NCBI GenBank assembly: GCA_937880175.1
Contig: CALFLO010000007.1
Coordinates: 1 to 57,115, forward strand
Source of the DNA: an uncultured Gluconobacter sp.
Lineage (GTDB): Bacteria > Pseudomonadota > Alphaproteobacteria > Acetobacterales > Acetobacteraceae
Length of the DNA stretch: 57,115 nt
Reading direction: 5' to 3'
Shown: piece by piece, positions 1-9,367 of the stretch
Position numbering within the stretch: the first letter of the stretch is position 1
How the letters are laid out: the number at the start of each line of letters is the position of its first letter
Program-made: the position numbers and the translations under genes
Notes under the pieces: generated by a model
Database searches by the model: none
Told to the model about the DNA's origin: nothing
Seen by the model: the letters and a program-made list of their open reading frames with translations, nothing else

Positions 1-2067
1 GCCCCAACGCCCCGTCAGCCCCGCGCGGGCGACGGTGCCGATCCCGCCCTCCCCGGGGCGGACACCCGCCCGCCGCGCCTCACGCGCAGCCTGCGGCACC
101 GTTGCTGGAAGCGGGGGCATCGGGGGGGGTGTCTGGGCCTGAGCCATGGGCAGAAGCAGGAAACCGGCGACCGCCAGAGCGCCGAGCAGACCACGCCGAC
201 GCAGGGACAGGATCAGATCCAGCAGCAACAGCACCAGGCCAGCGGCCATCAGTGCCGGACCGAACGGACGATCCGCATGGGCGCCATCCGGTGAGACCCG
301 GCTTCCGAGCAGGGGTTCTTCCGTCATCGGGGGGGCGGAATCCGCAAGATTGAGCGCATGCGTTCCATGGGCTGGACCGTAGAGGCCGGCCGGGTGACTG
401 ACAGAAACAGGCATATGCGCCAGATCCGAGACGCGGATTGAGCGTGCGGCCTGTGGCGGCATGATGAGCCCACCGTCACTTCCAATAATCCTCCAGGGTG
501 CAAGCTCCGAAGGCCCGCCGCCCGCAACACCGGCTGAGCGCTCTATCAGGCGCTCCAGCATATCGGGAAACAGCCCCGACAGCGGGACATTGGACCAGTC
601 CGGCGAGGCCGTGACATGAAACAGGACGATCTCGCCATTGCCCTCCGCCCGCGCCGTCACGAGAGGCGTTCCGTCGCTCAGGGCCGCCCAGACATGATCC
701 GTGAGATCCGTTTCGGGCTTGGCCAGAACTTGCCGGGAGACAGTGACATCCGGCGGGATCGTCAGGTCCGAGAAGGGCGAGGTCTCAGGGAACGGCGCCA
801 GTGTCTGGGGTTTGCCCCAGGACATGGGACCGCCAAGCTGTCGCATACCGCTCATGAGATGGACGGGCAGAAGCGCGTCTGCTGTGGCGTCGGAAGCAGC
901 ACCCTGATCGGCGGCAAGGCCGGGGCCAGCAAAGCGGACGAGCATGCCGCCATGCCGCACCCAGTTCAGGACACGGTTGCGCGTCTGATCGCCGGAAAGC
1001 GCACCATCTGTTGCGATCAGGACAGATAGGGGCGCACCCAGCAGGGCTGTGGCGTCCCCACTATGCAGGTCTGAAATAGGCTGCAAGGCGCGGTTCAGGA
1101 AGAATGCCGAGCCCACAAGCGGGGTGGCATCGCCGGGCGTCTGGAGGATGCCGACGGGGCGGCGGTGATCGGCCTGTCCCATCAGATGAATCGCAGCAGG
1201 GCCGGTCGCACCTTCCAGCGTCAGATGATCGAGCTGGTTCCGCAGCAGAGCGGGGAGTGAAATGGTCTGATCCTGCCCGGTTCTGGCGGGATAGGCCGCG
1301 AGCGTTCCGCCATTGGCATTGGCGGCATGGAGCGTCACTGTCCGGGTGGGGCAGGACAGCGTGTCCACTCGGGCATGAAGGGCGCCGTCCTGACCGGTGG
1401 ACGCGGCAAGACGCAGGATATCGCAGCCGTTCCAGCGCATGTCCTGCACGGAACGGGCCTTTGCAAGTGCGTCATGCAGGGCGGTGTCTCCGTCCGTCGC
1501 CAGCCCGTCCGACAGGATCATCACGCGCTGGCCGGACAGATCCCGGTGCCGAAGCAGGTTCGCCAGAGCCTGACGGTCCGTCGGCCAGGGCTGGGGCCGC
1601 AGGCGGGAGAGATGTTCGGACAAAGCGTGCGCATCATGCGTCGTGAACGCTTCGGGCATCGCGCCATCGGGCGCGCGGGCAGCGTGAAGGAGTGTCACAT
1701 CCTGACCGTTGCGGATGGCGGTTTCACCGAGGGCCAGAGCCGCCGAAATACGCTCGTTCCAGTGCGGAATGGCTGCCCAGCCGTCATCGAGAACGAGCAT
1801 GAGGGGGCCGTTGCCGGTCTCGGTCTGATGCGGTGTCAGGACGGGACGGGCCAGTCCGAAAATGACGAGGGCTACGGCCGCCATGCGCAGAAGCAGAAGC
1901 CAGAGCGGGGAGCGGGCCGCATCCTCACGCCGGGCGGCCAGCCGGTTCAGGATCAGCAGCGACGGGAAGGACTGCTCCTGCGGTGCAGGCGGCGTGGCGC
2001 GGACCAGCCACCATAATGCAGGCAGCGTCAGGAGACCGAGGAGCAGGAAAGGGGCGAGAAGGATCAT
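1..2067 (-). CDS. BatA/DUF4159-type membrane protein, C-terminus cut by window edge
   Basis: The frame opens with ATG at 2067, overlapping the upstream DUF58 stop codon (ATGA), and stays open for 689 codons to base 1, so the C-terminus lies outside. The first 25 residues and roughly residues 57-77 are hydrophobic helices framing a short basic loop, as in BatA-type N-termini. A von Willebrand-like and glutamine-amidotransferase-like middle follows, then another membrane helix near residue 610. The last visible residues (GIGTVARAGLTG) resemble the start of a DUF4159 domain. With the MoxR and DUF58 genes it forms the common MoxR-DUF58-BatA cluster, thought to act as a chaperone-like assembly system at the membrane. 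The exact client is unknown. Confidence 0.8.
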   Translation of the reverse strand, partial: MILLAPFLLLGLLTLPALWWLVRATPPAPQEQSFPSLLILNRLAARREDAARSPLWLLLLRMAAVALVIFGLARPVLTPHQTETGNGPLMLVLDDGWAAIPHWNERISAALALGETAIRNGQDVTLLHAARAPDGAMPEAFTTHDAHALSEHLSRLRPQPWPTDRQALANLLRHRDLSGQRVMILSDGLATDGDTALHDALAKARSVQDMRWNGCDILRLAASTGQDGALHARVDTLSCPTRTVTLHAANANGGTLAAYPARTGQDQTISLPALLRNQLDHLTLEGATGPAAIHLMGQADHRRPVGILQTPGDATPLVGSAFFLNRALQPISDLHSGDATALLGAPLSVLIATDGALSGDQTRNRVLNWVRHGGMLVRFAGPGLAADQGAASDATADALLPVHLMSGMRQLGGPMSWGKPQTLAPFPETSPFSDLTIPPDVTVSRQVLAKPETDLTDHVWAALSDGTPLVTARAEGNGEIVLFHVTASPDWSNVPLSGLFPDMLERLIERSAGVAGGGPSELAPWRIIGSDGGLIMPPQAARSIRVSDLAHMPVSVSHPAGLYGPAHGTHALNLADSAPPMTEEPLLGSRVSPDGAHADRPFGPALMAAGLVLLLLDLILSLRRRGLLGALAVAGFLLLPMAQAQTPPPMPPLPATVPQAAREARRAGVRPGEGGIGTVARAGLTGRWG

Positions 2068-2990
2068 CGGCCGCCTCCCAATGCCATATGCAGCGCAAGC
2101 AGGGCCGGAAGCAGATTCTGCGACGTGTCATGCACGCTGCAGTCGGCATGGAGCGAGGCTGCACTTTGCTTCAGGGCTGCAAGATGTGCAGTCATGGCCT
2201 GTTCGTAGGCTGGACCAAGGCTTTCCATCGCGGGAAGCGTCAGAACGCCACCTTCCAGCCCTTCGAACCGGATTCGTCCGGAGCGTTTCAGCTCCCGCTC
2301 CGCAGGGTCGAGCACGCAGAGAAGATGGGTTCGCACCGGGCGGCTGGCGCAGGTCTTGAGAAAAGCGTCGATCCGGTCTTCGTCCCACAGGAAATCGCTG
2401 ATCACAACCAGATCGGACCGGGCCGGGACAAGCGCCATGCGCGGAAATTCAGGTTCATTCGCATCCGGACGGAGAAGGGAAGCGGCCAGCCGTGGCAGGA
2501 CCTGCCGACCGGCCAGAGCCCGTCCCGCCTCGACTCCGGTCAGCAGTCCGGCGCGCTCACCGCCCCGAAGGGATGCGGACGCCAGCGCCAGCGTGCAGAG
2601 CTGCGCACGTTCCGCCTTAGTCGGTAGGGCGTCGGACGACCGCCACTGCATGGAGGGCGACGGATCGCACCACAGCATCAAAGACTGGGCATTTTCCCGC
2701 TCGCGCTCACGGACCCAGAACGTGTCCTCGACCGGAGAACGGGCAGACTGGCGCCAGTCAATGGACGTTGCAGGCTCGCCAGCGTGATAGGGGCGGAACT
2801 GCCAGAAATCTTCGCCCGCCCCCGAGCGTCTACGGCCGTGAACACCGCTTTGCAGGCTTGCGGCAATTTTTTCGGCTTCAAGAACGAGCGCGGGCAGCGC
2901 CAGACTTTCCGCCTGCGCAGTTGGCGTGCGGGAAGTGGCGCCCCGGTTGCGGCGGAAGAGGCTGCGCAGGGTATCGGACGGACTTTTCAC
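2064..2990 (-). CDS. DUF58 domain-containing protein
   Basis: A 308-residue protein with the DUF58 signature around residues 57-85: a glycine-rich stretch, then EDFWQFRPYHAGEP, then IDWRQSARS. This family normally carries a von Willebrand-like fold after the signature, and an acidic LMLWCDPSPSM stretch (about residues 103-113) fits its metal-binding loop. The gene lies 5 bp after moxR and overlaps the next gene by 4 bp, so the three are probably co-translated. Family role: partner of MoxR AAA+ ATPases in assembly or activation of protein complexes. No substrate can be inferred from the sequence. Confidence 0.88.
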   Translation of the reverse strand: MKSPSDTLRSLFRRNRGATSRTPTAQAESLALPALVLEAEKIAASLQSGVHGRRRSGAGEDFWQFRPYHAGEPATSIDWRQSARSPVEDTFWVRERERENAQSLMLWCDPSPSMQWRSSDALPTKAERAQLCTLALASASLRGGERAGLLTGVEAGRALAGRQVLPRLAASLLRPDANEPEFPRMALVPARSDLVVISDFLWDEDRIDAFLKTCASRPVRTHLLCVLDPAERELKRSGRIRFEGLEGGVLTLPAMESLGPAYEQAMTAHLAALKQSAASLHADCSVHDTSQNLLPALLALHMALGGGR

Positions 2991-2995
2991 GGCGA

Positions 2996-4024
2996 TCAGA
3001 GGAGGGCCTGTGCCTGCTTGCGGATCAGGGCTTCACTGTCCGTTCCAGCGGCACGGGCACCAAAGCCCAGTCCGATACGATGGGACAGGACCGGGCTTGC
3101 GAGGGCCACGACGTCATCGAGGCTCGGCGCCAGACGGCCGTCGAGAAGCGCGCGGGCACGGGTCGCGATCATCAGGGCCTGCGCCGCACGTGGCCCGGGA
3201 CCGTAGGAGACGGATTCCCGCACTTCCGGCGAGGCAGACGGATCTTCCGGGCGCAGCGAACGCGTCAGCGACAGGATCGCATCCACGATCTGATCGCCGA
3301 CCGGCAGACGCCGGACGAGGTTCTGGGCCGCAAGAAGGCTTTCGGCATTCATCAAAGCCGACACTGTTGGTGTCGTGGCACCGGTCGTCTGAAGCAGCAT
3401 CTGACGTTCCGCGTCGCGTCCCGGAAAACCCAGGCTGATCTGGAGCATGAAACGGTCAAGCTGGGCTTCGGGAAGCGGATAGGTGCCTTCCTGCTCGATC
3501 GGATTCTGGGTTGCCAGAACGTGGAAAGGACGCGGAAGGGCATAATCCTTGCCACCCTGCGTCACGCGACGCTCCGCCATGGCCTGAAGCAGCGCGGACT
3601 GGGTGCGGGGGCTGGCACGGTTGATTTCGTCGGCCAGAACGAGCTGGCCGAATATCGGGCCGGGCAGGAAGCGGAAGGCGCGACGCCCGTCCGCATCCTG
3701 ATCGAGGATCTCGGCACCCGTAATGTCGGACGGCATCAGATCGGGCGTGAACTGGATGCGCGTGGCATCCAGACCCAGCACGCGGGACGCCGTATTGACC
3801 AGAAGGGTCTTGCCCAGGCCAGGTGCGCCCATCAGAAGCGCGTGACCACCGGACAGGATCGTGACCAGAACCTGTTCAATGACGCTGTCCTGGCCCAGAA
3901 CAATTCCGCCAATAGCCTGGCGGACGTGACGGAGAACCGGGGCCAGACGGTCGGCTTCAGCCACGTCCGCCTCGCCCTGCAGGGTGCCGGCGGAAACGCC
4001 GGAAGAATATTGCTGCTCGCTCAT
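2996..4024 (-). CDS. MoxR family AAA+ ATPase
   Basis: A 342-residue single AAA+ domain of normal MoxR length. Walker A is GAPGLGKT at residues 66-73 and Walker B is LVLADEIN at 128-135; ATQNPIEQEGTYPLPEAQLD provides the typical MoxR sensor-1 region. MoxR proteins act as ATP-driven chaperones with von Willebrand-domain partners, and the two downstream genes encode such partners. It is the first gene of the minus-strand cluster, and its promoter must lie in the short divergent gap to 4098. Confident on family; the client complex is not known. Confidence 0.92.
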   Translation of the reverse strand: MSEQQYSSGVSAGTLQGEADVAEADRLAPVLRHVRQAIGGIVLGQDSVIEQVLVTILSGGHALLMGAPGLGKTLLVNTASRVLGLDATRIQFTPDLMPSDITGAEILDQDADGRRAFRFLPGPIFGQLVLADEINRASPRTQSALLQAMAERRVTQGGKDYALPRPFHVLATQNPIEQEGTYPLPEAQLDRFMLQISLGFPGRDAERQMLLQTTGATTPTVSALMNAESLLAAQNLVRRLPVGDQIVDAILSLTRSLRPEDPSASPEVRESVSYGPGPRAAQALMIATRARALLDGRLAPSLDDVVALASPVLSHRIGLGFGARAAGTDSEALIRKQAQALL

Positions 4025-4098
4025 GACACCAGTCTGACAGGTGTGGGGGTTTCATCAAGGCTCGATTACACCCAAGTTGGTGTGAGAAGAGAGTTTTT

Positions 4099-4716
4099 AT
4101 GCAGTTGGAGGGAAAATTGAGCGATCATCAGTTCCGGCAGGCGGCCCGACCTGACGCCTCCCTGTGTCCAGATCCGCTGGCGTCGCAGTCTTTCTCTCCC
4201 GGCTCTTCTTCCACAGGGCCGCGGATGCTGCCCTTCCTGATCCAGCGCGACGGCACGTGGCTGTACCGGGGCTCTGCGATCAAGCGCAAAGCCATGCTGT
4301 GCATGTTCTCCTCAATGCTGACCCGCGATCGGGAAGGAACGTACTGGCTGAAAACGCCCATGGAACAGGGGATCATCCAGGTCGAAGATGTCCCGTTTGT
4401 AGCCGTTGAGCTGGACTTCCGCGGAACCTGTGGCCGACAGCAGAACCTCTGTTTTCGGACCAACATGGACGAACTGATCTGTATTGGCCCCGAACATTCG
4501 CTTTCCTGCGACTGGGACCGCCCTTCCGAGGACTGTGCCGCTGTGCCTTACGTCCAGGTCCGGGACGGCGAAGGGAATTTTCCCATTCTCGCGCGGGTGA
4601 CACGCGCGGTTCACTATGAACTCGCAGCTCTGGCTGTTCCCGGACATGTGAAGGGGCAGCCTTGCCTTGGCGTCTGGAGTCAGGACTGCTTCTTTCCGCT
4701 TTCGCGCCCGGCATGA
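4099..4716 (+). CDS. DUF1285 family protein
   Basis: A 205-residue soluble protein matching DUF1285: the IQRDGTWLYRGSAIKR segment near residue 47, then YWLKTPMEQGIIQVEDVPF near residue 80. The family is a small alpha+beta fold of unknown function, common in alphaproteobacteria. The stop codon overlaps the start of cca (ATGA), so the two are co-translated; DUF1285 genes are also found near moxR clusters in related genomes (recalled). The first ~45 residues are poorly conserved and the true start could be further in. Confidence 0.82.
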   Translation: MQLEGKLSDHQFRQAARPDASLCPDPLASQSFSPGSSSTGPRMLPFLIQRDGTWLYRGSAIKRKAMLCMFSSMLTRDREGTYWLKTPMEQGIIQVEDVPFVAVELDFRGTCGRQQNLCFRTNMDELICIGPEHSLSCDWDRPSEDCAAVPYVQVRDGEGNFPILARVTRAVHYELAALAVPGHVKGQPCLGVWSQDCFFPLSRPA

Positions 4717-5903
4717 TGCAGACCTCCGGTTTGCTGAAGCATCTGCCGGATCGTACGGGGCTGGATCGCCTCTGGTCCGTTCTGCCTGACGCGCGGCTTG
4801 TGGGCGGATCGGTCCGCGACCTACTCGCTGGTGTTGCAGTCCACGATCTGGACCTTGCGACTCCGGAGCCTCCTGAAGAAGTGCAGCGACTTCTGGAAGA
4901 GGCCGGTATCCGCGTGATCCCTACCGGACTGGCCCATGGAACGGTGACAGCGGTGGTGAATACTGTTCCCTACGAAATCACGACCTTGCGGCGTGACGAG
5001 AAAACGGACGGGCGTCATGCGCTCGTGGCCTGGACACAGGACTGGGCGGAAGACGCGGCCCGGCGGGATTTCACGATCAATGCCATGTCGCTGGATCGTC
5101 ACGACCGTCTGTATGATTATTTCGGGGGCCAGCAAGATCTTCAGAACCATCGCGTGCGGTTCGTGGGCGAGGCTTCGCGCCGGATTGCGGAAGATGCGTT
5201 GAGAGCCCTTCGTTTCTTCCGGTTCGATGCGCGTTACGGGACGGGTTCTCCGGATCGTGAGGCCTGTCAGGCTGTGTCGGAGCAGCTTGGGTTGATTGGC
5301 AGGCTGTCGGCTGAGCGGATTGCCTCGGAGCTAATGAGGATCCTGTCAGGTCCGCGCCTCCCCGAAACGCTTGCTGCGATGATGGCTGTCGGTTTGCTTC
5401 CTCTCATTCTGCCGGAACCTGATCTGACGTCCTTGAACCGTTTGCTGGACTGTGACGCTCCGGTCTCTCCAGTGCTCAGACTTTTTGCTCTGTGTCGCGA
5501 GCGCAGTCAGAAGCTGGCCGTTCGGCTGAAACTCTCCAACGCGGATGCTGCGAGGATCGGGACTTGGGCGTCAGACTGGCCAGCCCTGCATCCCGCCATG
5601 GCTGATGACGATCTGCGCCGTCTGCGTGTGTTGCAGGATCTGGAACGGCTTCTGGAACGAAGCTGGCTGAGACAGGCTTATTTTGTGGGTGCGCCAGACA
5701 TCGCGTGGGACAGGTTCCGCTCAAGGTTGCAGGCCATACCGCAGCCCGAGTTTCCGCTGTCGGGTAAAGATGCCATCGCCGAGGGCGTTTCGCCCGGTCC
5801 GGGAATGGGGCAGTGGCTGAAAACGGGCCGGGACTGGTGGATGGCGCAAGGATGTCTGCCGGACCGGAGCGCATGTCTGGCCTATCTCGCCACGCAAAAA
5901 TGA
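4713..5903 (+). CDS. cca: CCA-adding tRNA nucleotidyltransferase / poly(A) polymerase family
   Basis: A 396-residue nucleotidyltransferase that adds or repairs the CCA end of tRNAs. The polymerase-beta fold shows LVGGSVRDLL (residues 29-38), the catalytic DLD pair at D45 and D47, and the RRDFTINAM motif near residue 120. The head/neck domain follows (GEASRRIAEDALRALRFFRF). I chose ATG 4713, overlapping the preceding stop, over an upstream in-frame start at 4662 that would lie inside the DUF1285 gene. CCA-adding and poly(A)-adding members are hard to separate by eye, but the CCA role is the more likely as no other candidate is seen here. Confidence 0.9.
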   Translation: MMQTSGLLKHLPDRTGLDRLWSVLPDARLVGGSVRDLLAGVAVHDLDLATPEPPEEVQRLLEEAGIRVIPTGLAHGTVTAVVNTVPYEITTLRRDEKTDGRHALVAWTQDWAEDAARRDFTINAMSLDRHDRLYDYFGGQQDLQNHRVRFVGEASRRIAEDALRALRFFRFDARYGTGSPDREACQAVSEQLGLIGRLSAERIASELMRILSGPRLPETLAAMMAVGLLPLILPEPDLTSLNRLLDCDAPVSPVLRLFALCRERSQKLAVRLKLSNADAARIGTWASDWPALHPAMADDDLRRLRVLQDLERLLERSWLRQAYFVGAPDIAWDRFRSRLQAIPQPEFPLSGKDAIAEGVSPGPGMGQWLKTGRDWWMAQGCLPDRSACLAYLATQK

Positions 5904-5947
5904 AACGGTGGTTTCGCCCTTTTCGCAAGGCCTGCTAAACCCCGGAT

Positions 5948-7702
5948 ATGACGAAAACGACAGCTCTTGATACGGACAGCCGCGTCCTGATGAAACGCAT
6001 CTGGCGCGAGGAAATGCGCCAGCATGTCGGACGGATTGTCTCCGTTATTTTTCTGACGGTCGTGATGGCAGGGCTGACCGCGCTTTATCCGGCAGTGATC
6101 AAACGGGCCGTGGACATGTTCGCGGCGCATGATTCACGCATCCTGTATCAGGTGCCGGCGCTGGTCGTGATCGTTACGGGGCTGAAGGCCGCGTCCCAGT
6201 ATGGGCAGACGATTGCTGTGCAGGGACTGGTCCTGGCCGTCATTCGGGGTTTGCAGTCGCGCATGTTCGCCCATGCGCTTCAGGCAGATGTCTCGACGAT
6301 CGAGAAGGACGCACCCGCCAAATGGGCCGCCCGTTTTACCACGGATGCCATTTCGATCCGCGAGGCCATGATCCGTGTGGTCAACGCGCTCGGAGACGCG
6401 GTGACCGTGGTGGGTCTGGTCATTTCCATGATTGTTACGGACTGGGAGCTAAGCCTGATCGCGCTTGTGCTTTACCCGATCGCTGCGGTGCCGATCCAGA
6501 AGCTGGGCAAGAAAGTACGCCGGGCTTCAGGGGGGATGCAGGAGCAGATCGGCGAAACATCAGCCCTGCTGAATGAGAGTTTTGCTCTCGCCCGGCAGGT
6601 TCGCATCTACCGGATGGAAGAGCGGGAAAGCACACGGGTCGATCATTCCCTTGATCTGCTGCATTCGGCATTCCTGCGAATTGCGAAAGGCCGTGCGCGT
6701 GTTGATCCCGTCCTTGAAGTTCTTGGGGGCGCGGCTGTCGCTGCAGTCCTGGGTTTTGCAGGCTGGCGGGCAGCACAGGGCGGTGCGACGCTCGGGGATT
6801 TTACAGCGTTTATTGCCGCTCTTCTGACTGCCGCCCGGCCGATCCGCGCACTGGGGTCACTCAATACGGCCCTTCAGGAAGGGCTGGCCGGTCTGTCACG
6901 TGTGTTTGCCGTGATCGACGAGCCCCCCGCGGTTATGGAGCGGCCCGGTGCGACATCGCTGCCCTCCGGGAAAGGGCATCTGGTTTTCCAGCAGGCGAGT
7001 TATCGGTATGAAGACGGTCGGGTTGGCCTGCAGAACCTGACTTTTGATGTCCAGCCGGGCAAGACGGTGGCGCTGGTCGGACCAAGCGGAGCCGGAAAAT
7101 CCACTGCGCTTTCCCTGATCCCGCGTCTGCATGATGTGAGTGACGGATCCATCCGCCTTGAGGGCGTGGATTTGCGGGATCTGACACTGTCTTCCCTTCG
7201 GGATGCGATTGCCTATGTCAGTCAGGATACGACCCTGTTTGACATGTCCGTGCTCGAAAATATCTGGATCGGACGGCCTGCTGCATCCCGCAGCGAAGTC
7301 GAGACAGCATGTGCCATGGCGGCAGTCGATTTCCTCGACAATCTGCCGGCCGGGCTGGATACGCGGGTGGGTCCGGGCGGACGCAGGCTGTCTGGCGGCC
7401 AGCGTCAGCGCGTGGCCCTCGCCCGTGCTTTGCTGCGCAATCCGCGTGTCCTTCTGCTTGATGAAGCGACCAGCGCCCTTGATTCTGAAAGCGAGGCGCG
7501 TGTGCAGAAGGCTCTTGCAAATCTGCGGTCAGGGCGCACGACCGTGATCGTGGCGCACCGGCTTTCCACGGTGCAGGCAGCCGATCTTATCGTGGTGATG
7601 GATCAGGGCGCCGTAGCCGAAGCCGGTACCCATGCAGAACTCATCAGGAAAGACGGGCTTTATGCCCGGCTGGTCCGGACCCAGTCCTTGGCGGCTGCCT
7701 GA
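5948..7702 (+). CDS. ABC exporter, fused transmembrane and ATPase domains (MsbA/HlyB-like)
   Basis: A 584-residue half-transporter. Six hydrophobic segments fill residues 25-310, followed by an ATPase domain with Walker A GPSGAGKS near 378, signature LSGGQRQ near 481, Walker B VLLLDEA near 501 and the H-loop histidine in VAHRLST near 535. It should dimerise in the inner membrane and flip or export a hydrophobic substrate. MsbA-type lipid export is one possibility but the sequence does not fix the substrate. Its 3' end runs 43 bp into the convergent rppH gene. Confidence 0.92.
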   Translation: MTKTTALDTDSRVLMKRIWREEMRQHVGRIVSVIFLTVVMAGLTALYPAVIKRAVDMFAAHDSRILYQVPALVVIVTGLKAASQYGQTIAVQGLVLAVIRGLQSRMFAHALQADVSTIEKDAPAKWAARFTTDAISIREAMIRVVNALGDAVTVVGLVISMIVTDWELSLIALVLYPIAAVPIQKLGKKVRRASGGMQEQIGETSALLNESFALARQVRIYRMEERESTRVDHSLDLLHSAFLRIAKGRARVDPVLEVLGGAAVAAVLGFAGWRAAQGGATLGDFTAFIAALLTAARPIRALGSLNTALQEGLAGLSRVFAVIDEPPAVMERPGATSLPSGKGHLVFQQASYRYEDGRVGLQNLTFDVQPGKTVALVGPSGAGKSTALSLIPRLHDVSDGSIRLEGVDLRDLTLSSLRDAIAYVSQDTTLFDMSVLENIWIGRPAASRSEVETACAMAAVDFLDNLPAGLDTRVGPGGRRLSGGQRQRVALARALLRNPRVLLLDEATSALDSESEARVQKALANLRSGRTTVIVAHRLSTVQAADLIVVMDQGAVAEAGTHAELIRKDGLYARLVRTQSLAAA

Positions 7703-8172
7703 AAAAGTGCCGTTAGCTCCGGAATTAGATCGGCATAGAGGGCTTTCTTGAAGCCGAGGTTGCGTTCCAGAAGAGCTTTGGGCTCAACCCATTCCCAGGT
7801 GTCGAACTCTGCCGGTTCGTGGAGGTCAAGGCGGATGTCGGCATCAGTGCCTTCATAGCCCATCACGAACCATTTCTGTGTCTGCCCCCGGAACTGCCCC
7901 CCAAGGGCCTTTCCGATCAGATCCGCGGGAAGATCATAGGAAAGCCATCCCCCACGCTCGGCCAGAATGTTAGCGTTCTGCGTCCCGATTTCTTCTCCCA
8001 TTTCGCGCAAAGCGGCAACCTGGGGTGTTTCACCAGCATCAATGCCGCCCTGAGGGCACTGCCACACGCCCCCAGTGAGGTCCGTTCGTCGTGCAATGAA
8101 CAGCTTGCCGTCGCGGTTGAAGAGCGCAATTCCAACATTCGGGCGGTAAGGGAGGGTCGCAGGGTCGATCAT
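7660..8172 (-). CDS. rppH: RNA pyrophosphohydrolase (Nudix)
   Basis: A 170-residue Nudix hydrolase of usual RppH length. The Nudix box spans residues 42-64 (G42, E48, R56-E57, E60-E61, G63), preceded by RPNVGIALFN and the GGVWQCPQGG segment typical of RppH/Ap4A hydrolases. It removes pyrophosphate from the 5' end of mRNAs, triggering decay. The start overlaps the stop of the DUF610 gene by 4 bp, and the 3' end overlaps the convergent ABC transporter gene by 43 bp. Last gene of the gpmI-envC-ctpA unit. Confidence 0.93.
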   Translation of the reverse strand: MIDPATLPYRPNVGIALFNRDGKLFIARRTDLTGGVWQCPQGGIDAGETPQVAALREMGEEIGTQNANILAERGGWLSYDLPADLIGKALGGQFRGQTQKWFVMGYEGTDADIRLDLHEPAEFDTWEWVEPKALLERNLGFKKALYADLIPELTALFQAAAKDWVRTSRA

Positions 8173-9350
8173 AGAGGCGCTACCGGGCTGGAGGAGGACA
8201 GATTGGCGGCCTGATCATTGCCTAGGCCACTATCGGCAAAAGCCGACGGGGGCACCACCACGAAGTTGTTTGCGGCCGGGCTTTTGAGCCAGCTGGCGAG
8301 GCGGTCAATCATGACGGGCGTGATTGGTCCGACCATCAGCAGGATTTTTGTGGGCTTGCCGTCCTGAGGCAGTAACGCCGCCAGACGGCTGTCCAGAGTG
8401 GCGGCGTCTGTGTCGCCATCAATCCAGGCCGTTGCCGTCATTCCGCGGGTGCGACGGCCGTCCTGCGCGGAGCCTGCCAGATAGAGCAGGCCCCTGCTGC
8501 TGATGAAGCTGGCAATCGGAGAGAAATCAGGAGACGTGGCATAGCCGCCGCCGGGCTGGTCATCTCCATTTTCAGATGCATCCGTCAGTCCTTCCGCACC
8601 CGTGGCACGGGACAGGCACCATTCCAGTTCGCGCTGGTCGTCAGCGGAAGAATTTCCATATCCAAGTGCGTGCGGACCTTCATCAACCCGCTCGGGATGG
8701 GCGCTCTGCATGGGAAGAGTGACATACACCTCCCGGTGGCTCGCATGCGCGCGGGCAATGATGTCGCTGATGTTGCTGACATACGGTGATACTCCCACAG
8801 CAACCGGAGCGGGAATGCGCGAGAGCACGTCGTAGGTCAGAGCATCCGAGTAGCCGAACCCCTGCAAAACAATCGCGATCGCTGTCCGGTTCGTCGGAAG
8901 TGCGGTTGTAGCGGGCGTAACGACTGGGGTGAAAGCAGGTGCCATAGGGGGCACCACTGGCGGAAGAGCCTGCTGTGTTACGGCCGTAGATGATGCGGCT
9001 GAAGGGGGGGCAGCCTTGGCAGGAATGGTTGTCGGTGGAGTTGGTGGCGCAATGAGGGCTGATTTATCGGAAGCCGGCGTCGGAATCTGTGCCTCAGCAG
9101 TTCTGACAGGAGGTGTCTCTTTCGGAACTGGTGTGGAGGCGATTGAGGAGGTGTTGCGGGCTGACGGAACTGCGGGTTTTGCCTGCGGCGCTCCCTTTGC
9201 AAGGATCACAGGCTTCTGGTGGTGGAACAGGAGCGCTGCGGCTCCGGCGCCCCCCGCCAGAAGGACAGCCCAGAACGCGATCAGAAGGCGTCCAATAACG
9301 GGAAGTCGTTGCCAGAGCCCTAGTTGGCTGGAGGCGGGACGGTTCTGCAC
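8169..9350 (-). CDS. Divergent polysaccharide deacetylase (DUF610) family protein, membrane anchored
   Basis: A 393-residue protein with one N-terminal membrane helix (about residues 19-41), a long Ala/Pro/Thr-rich linker (45-155) and a C-terminal domain starting at IAIVLQGFGYS, typical of the divergent polysaccharide deacetylase family. PVAVGVSPYV and REVYVTLPMQS are recognisable family blocks. The usual opening Asp is replaced here (VLQGFG where many members have IIDDLG), so catalytic activity is doubtful. Genes of this family commonly follow envC-ctpA and precede rppH in alphaproteobacteria. A cell-wall role is inferred from context. Confidence 0.85.
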   Translation of the reverse strand: MQNRPASSQLGLWQRLPVIGRLLIAFWAVLLAGGAGAAALLFHHQKPVILAKGAPQAKPAVPSARNTSSIASTPVPKETPPVRTAEAQIPTPASDKSALIAPPTPPTTIPAKAAPPSAASSTAVTQQALPPVVPPMAPAFTPVVTPATTALPTNRTAIAIVLQGFGYSDALTYDVLSRIPAPVAVGVSPYVSNISDIIARAHASHREVYVTLPMQSAHPERVDEGPHALGYGNSSADDQRELEWCLSRATGAEGLTDASENGDDQPGGGYATSPDFSPIASFISSRGLLYLAGSAQDGRRTRGMTATAWIDGDTDAATLDSRLAALLPQDGKPTKILLMVGPITPVMIDRLASWLKSPAANNFVVVPPSAFADSGLGNDQAANLSSSSPVAPL

Positions 9351-9367
9351 GATCCGGGATGTCCTTG

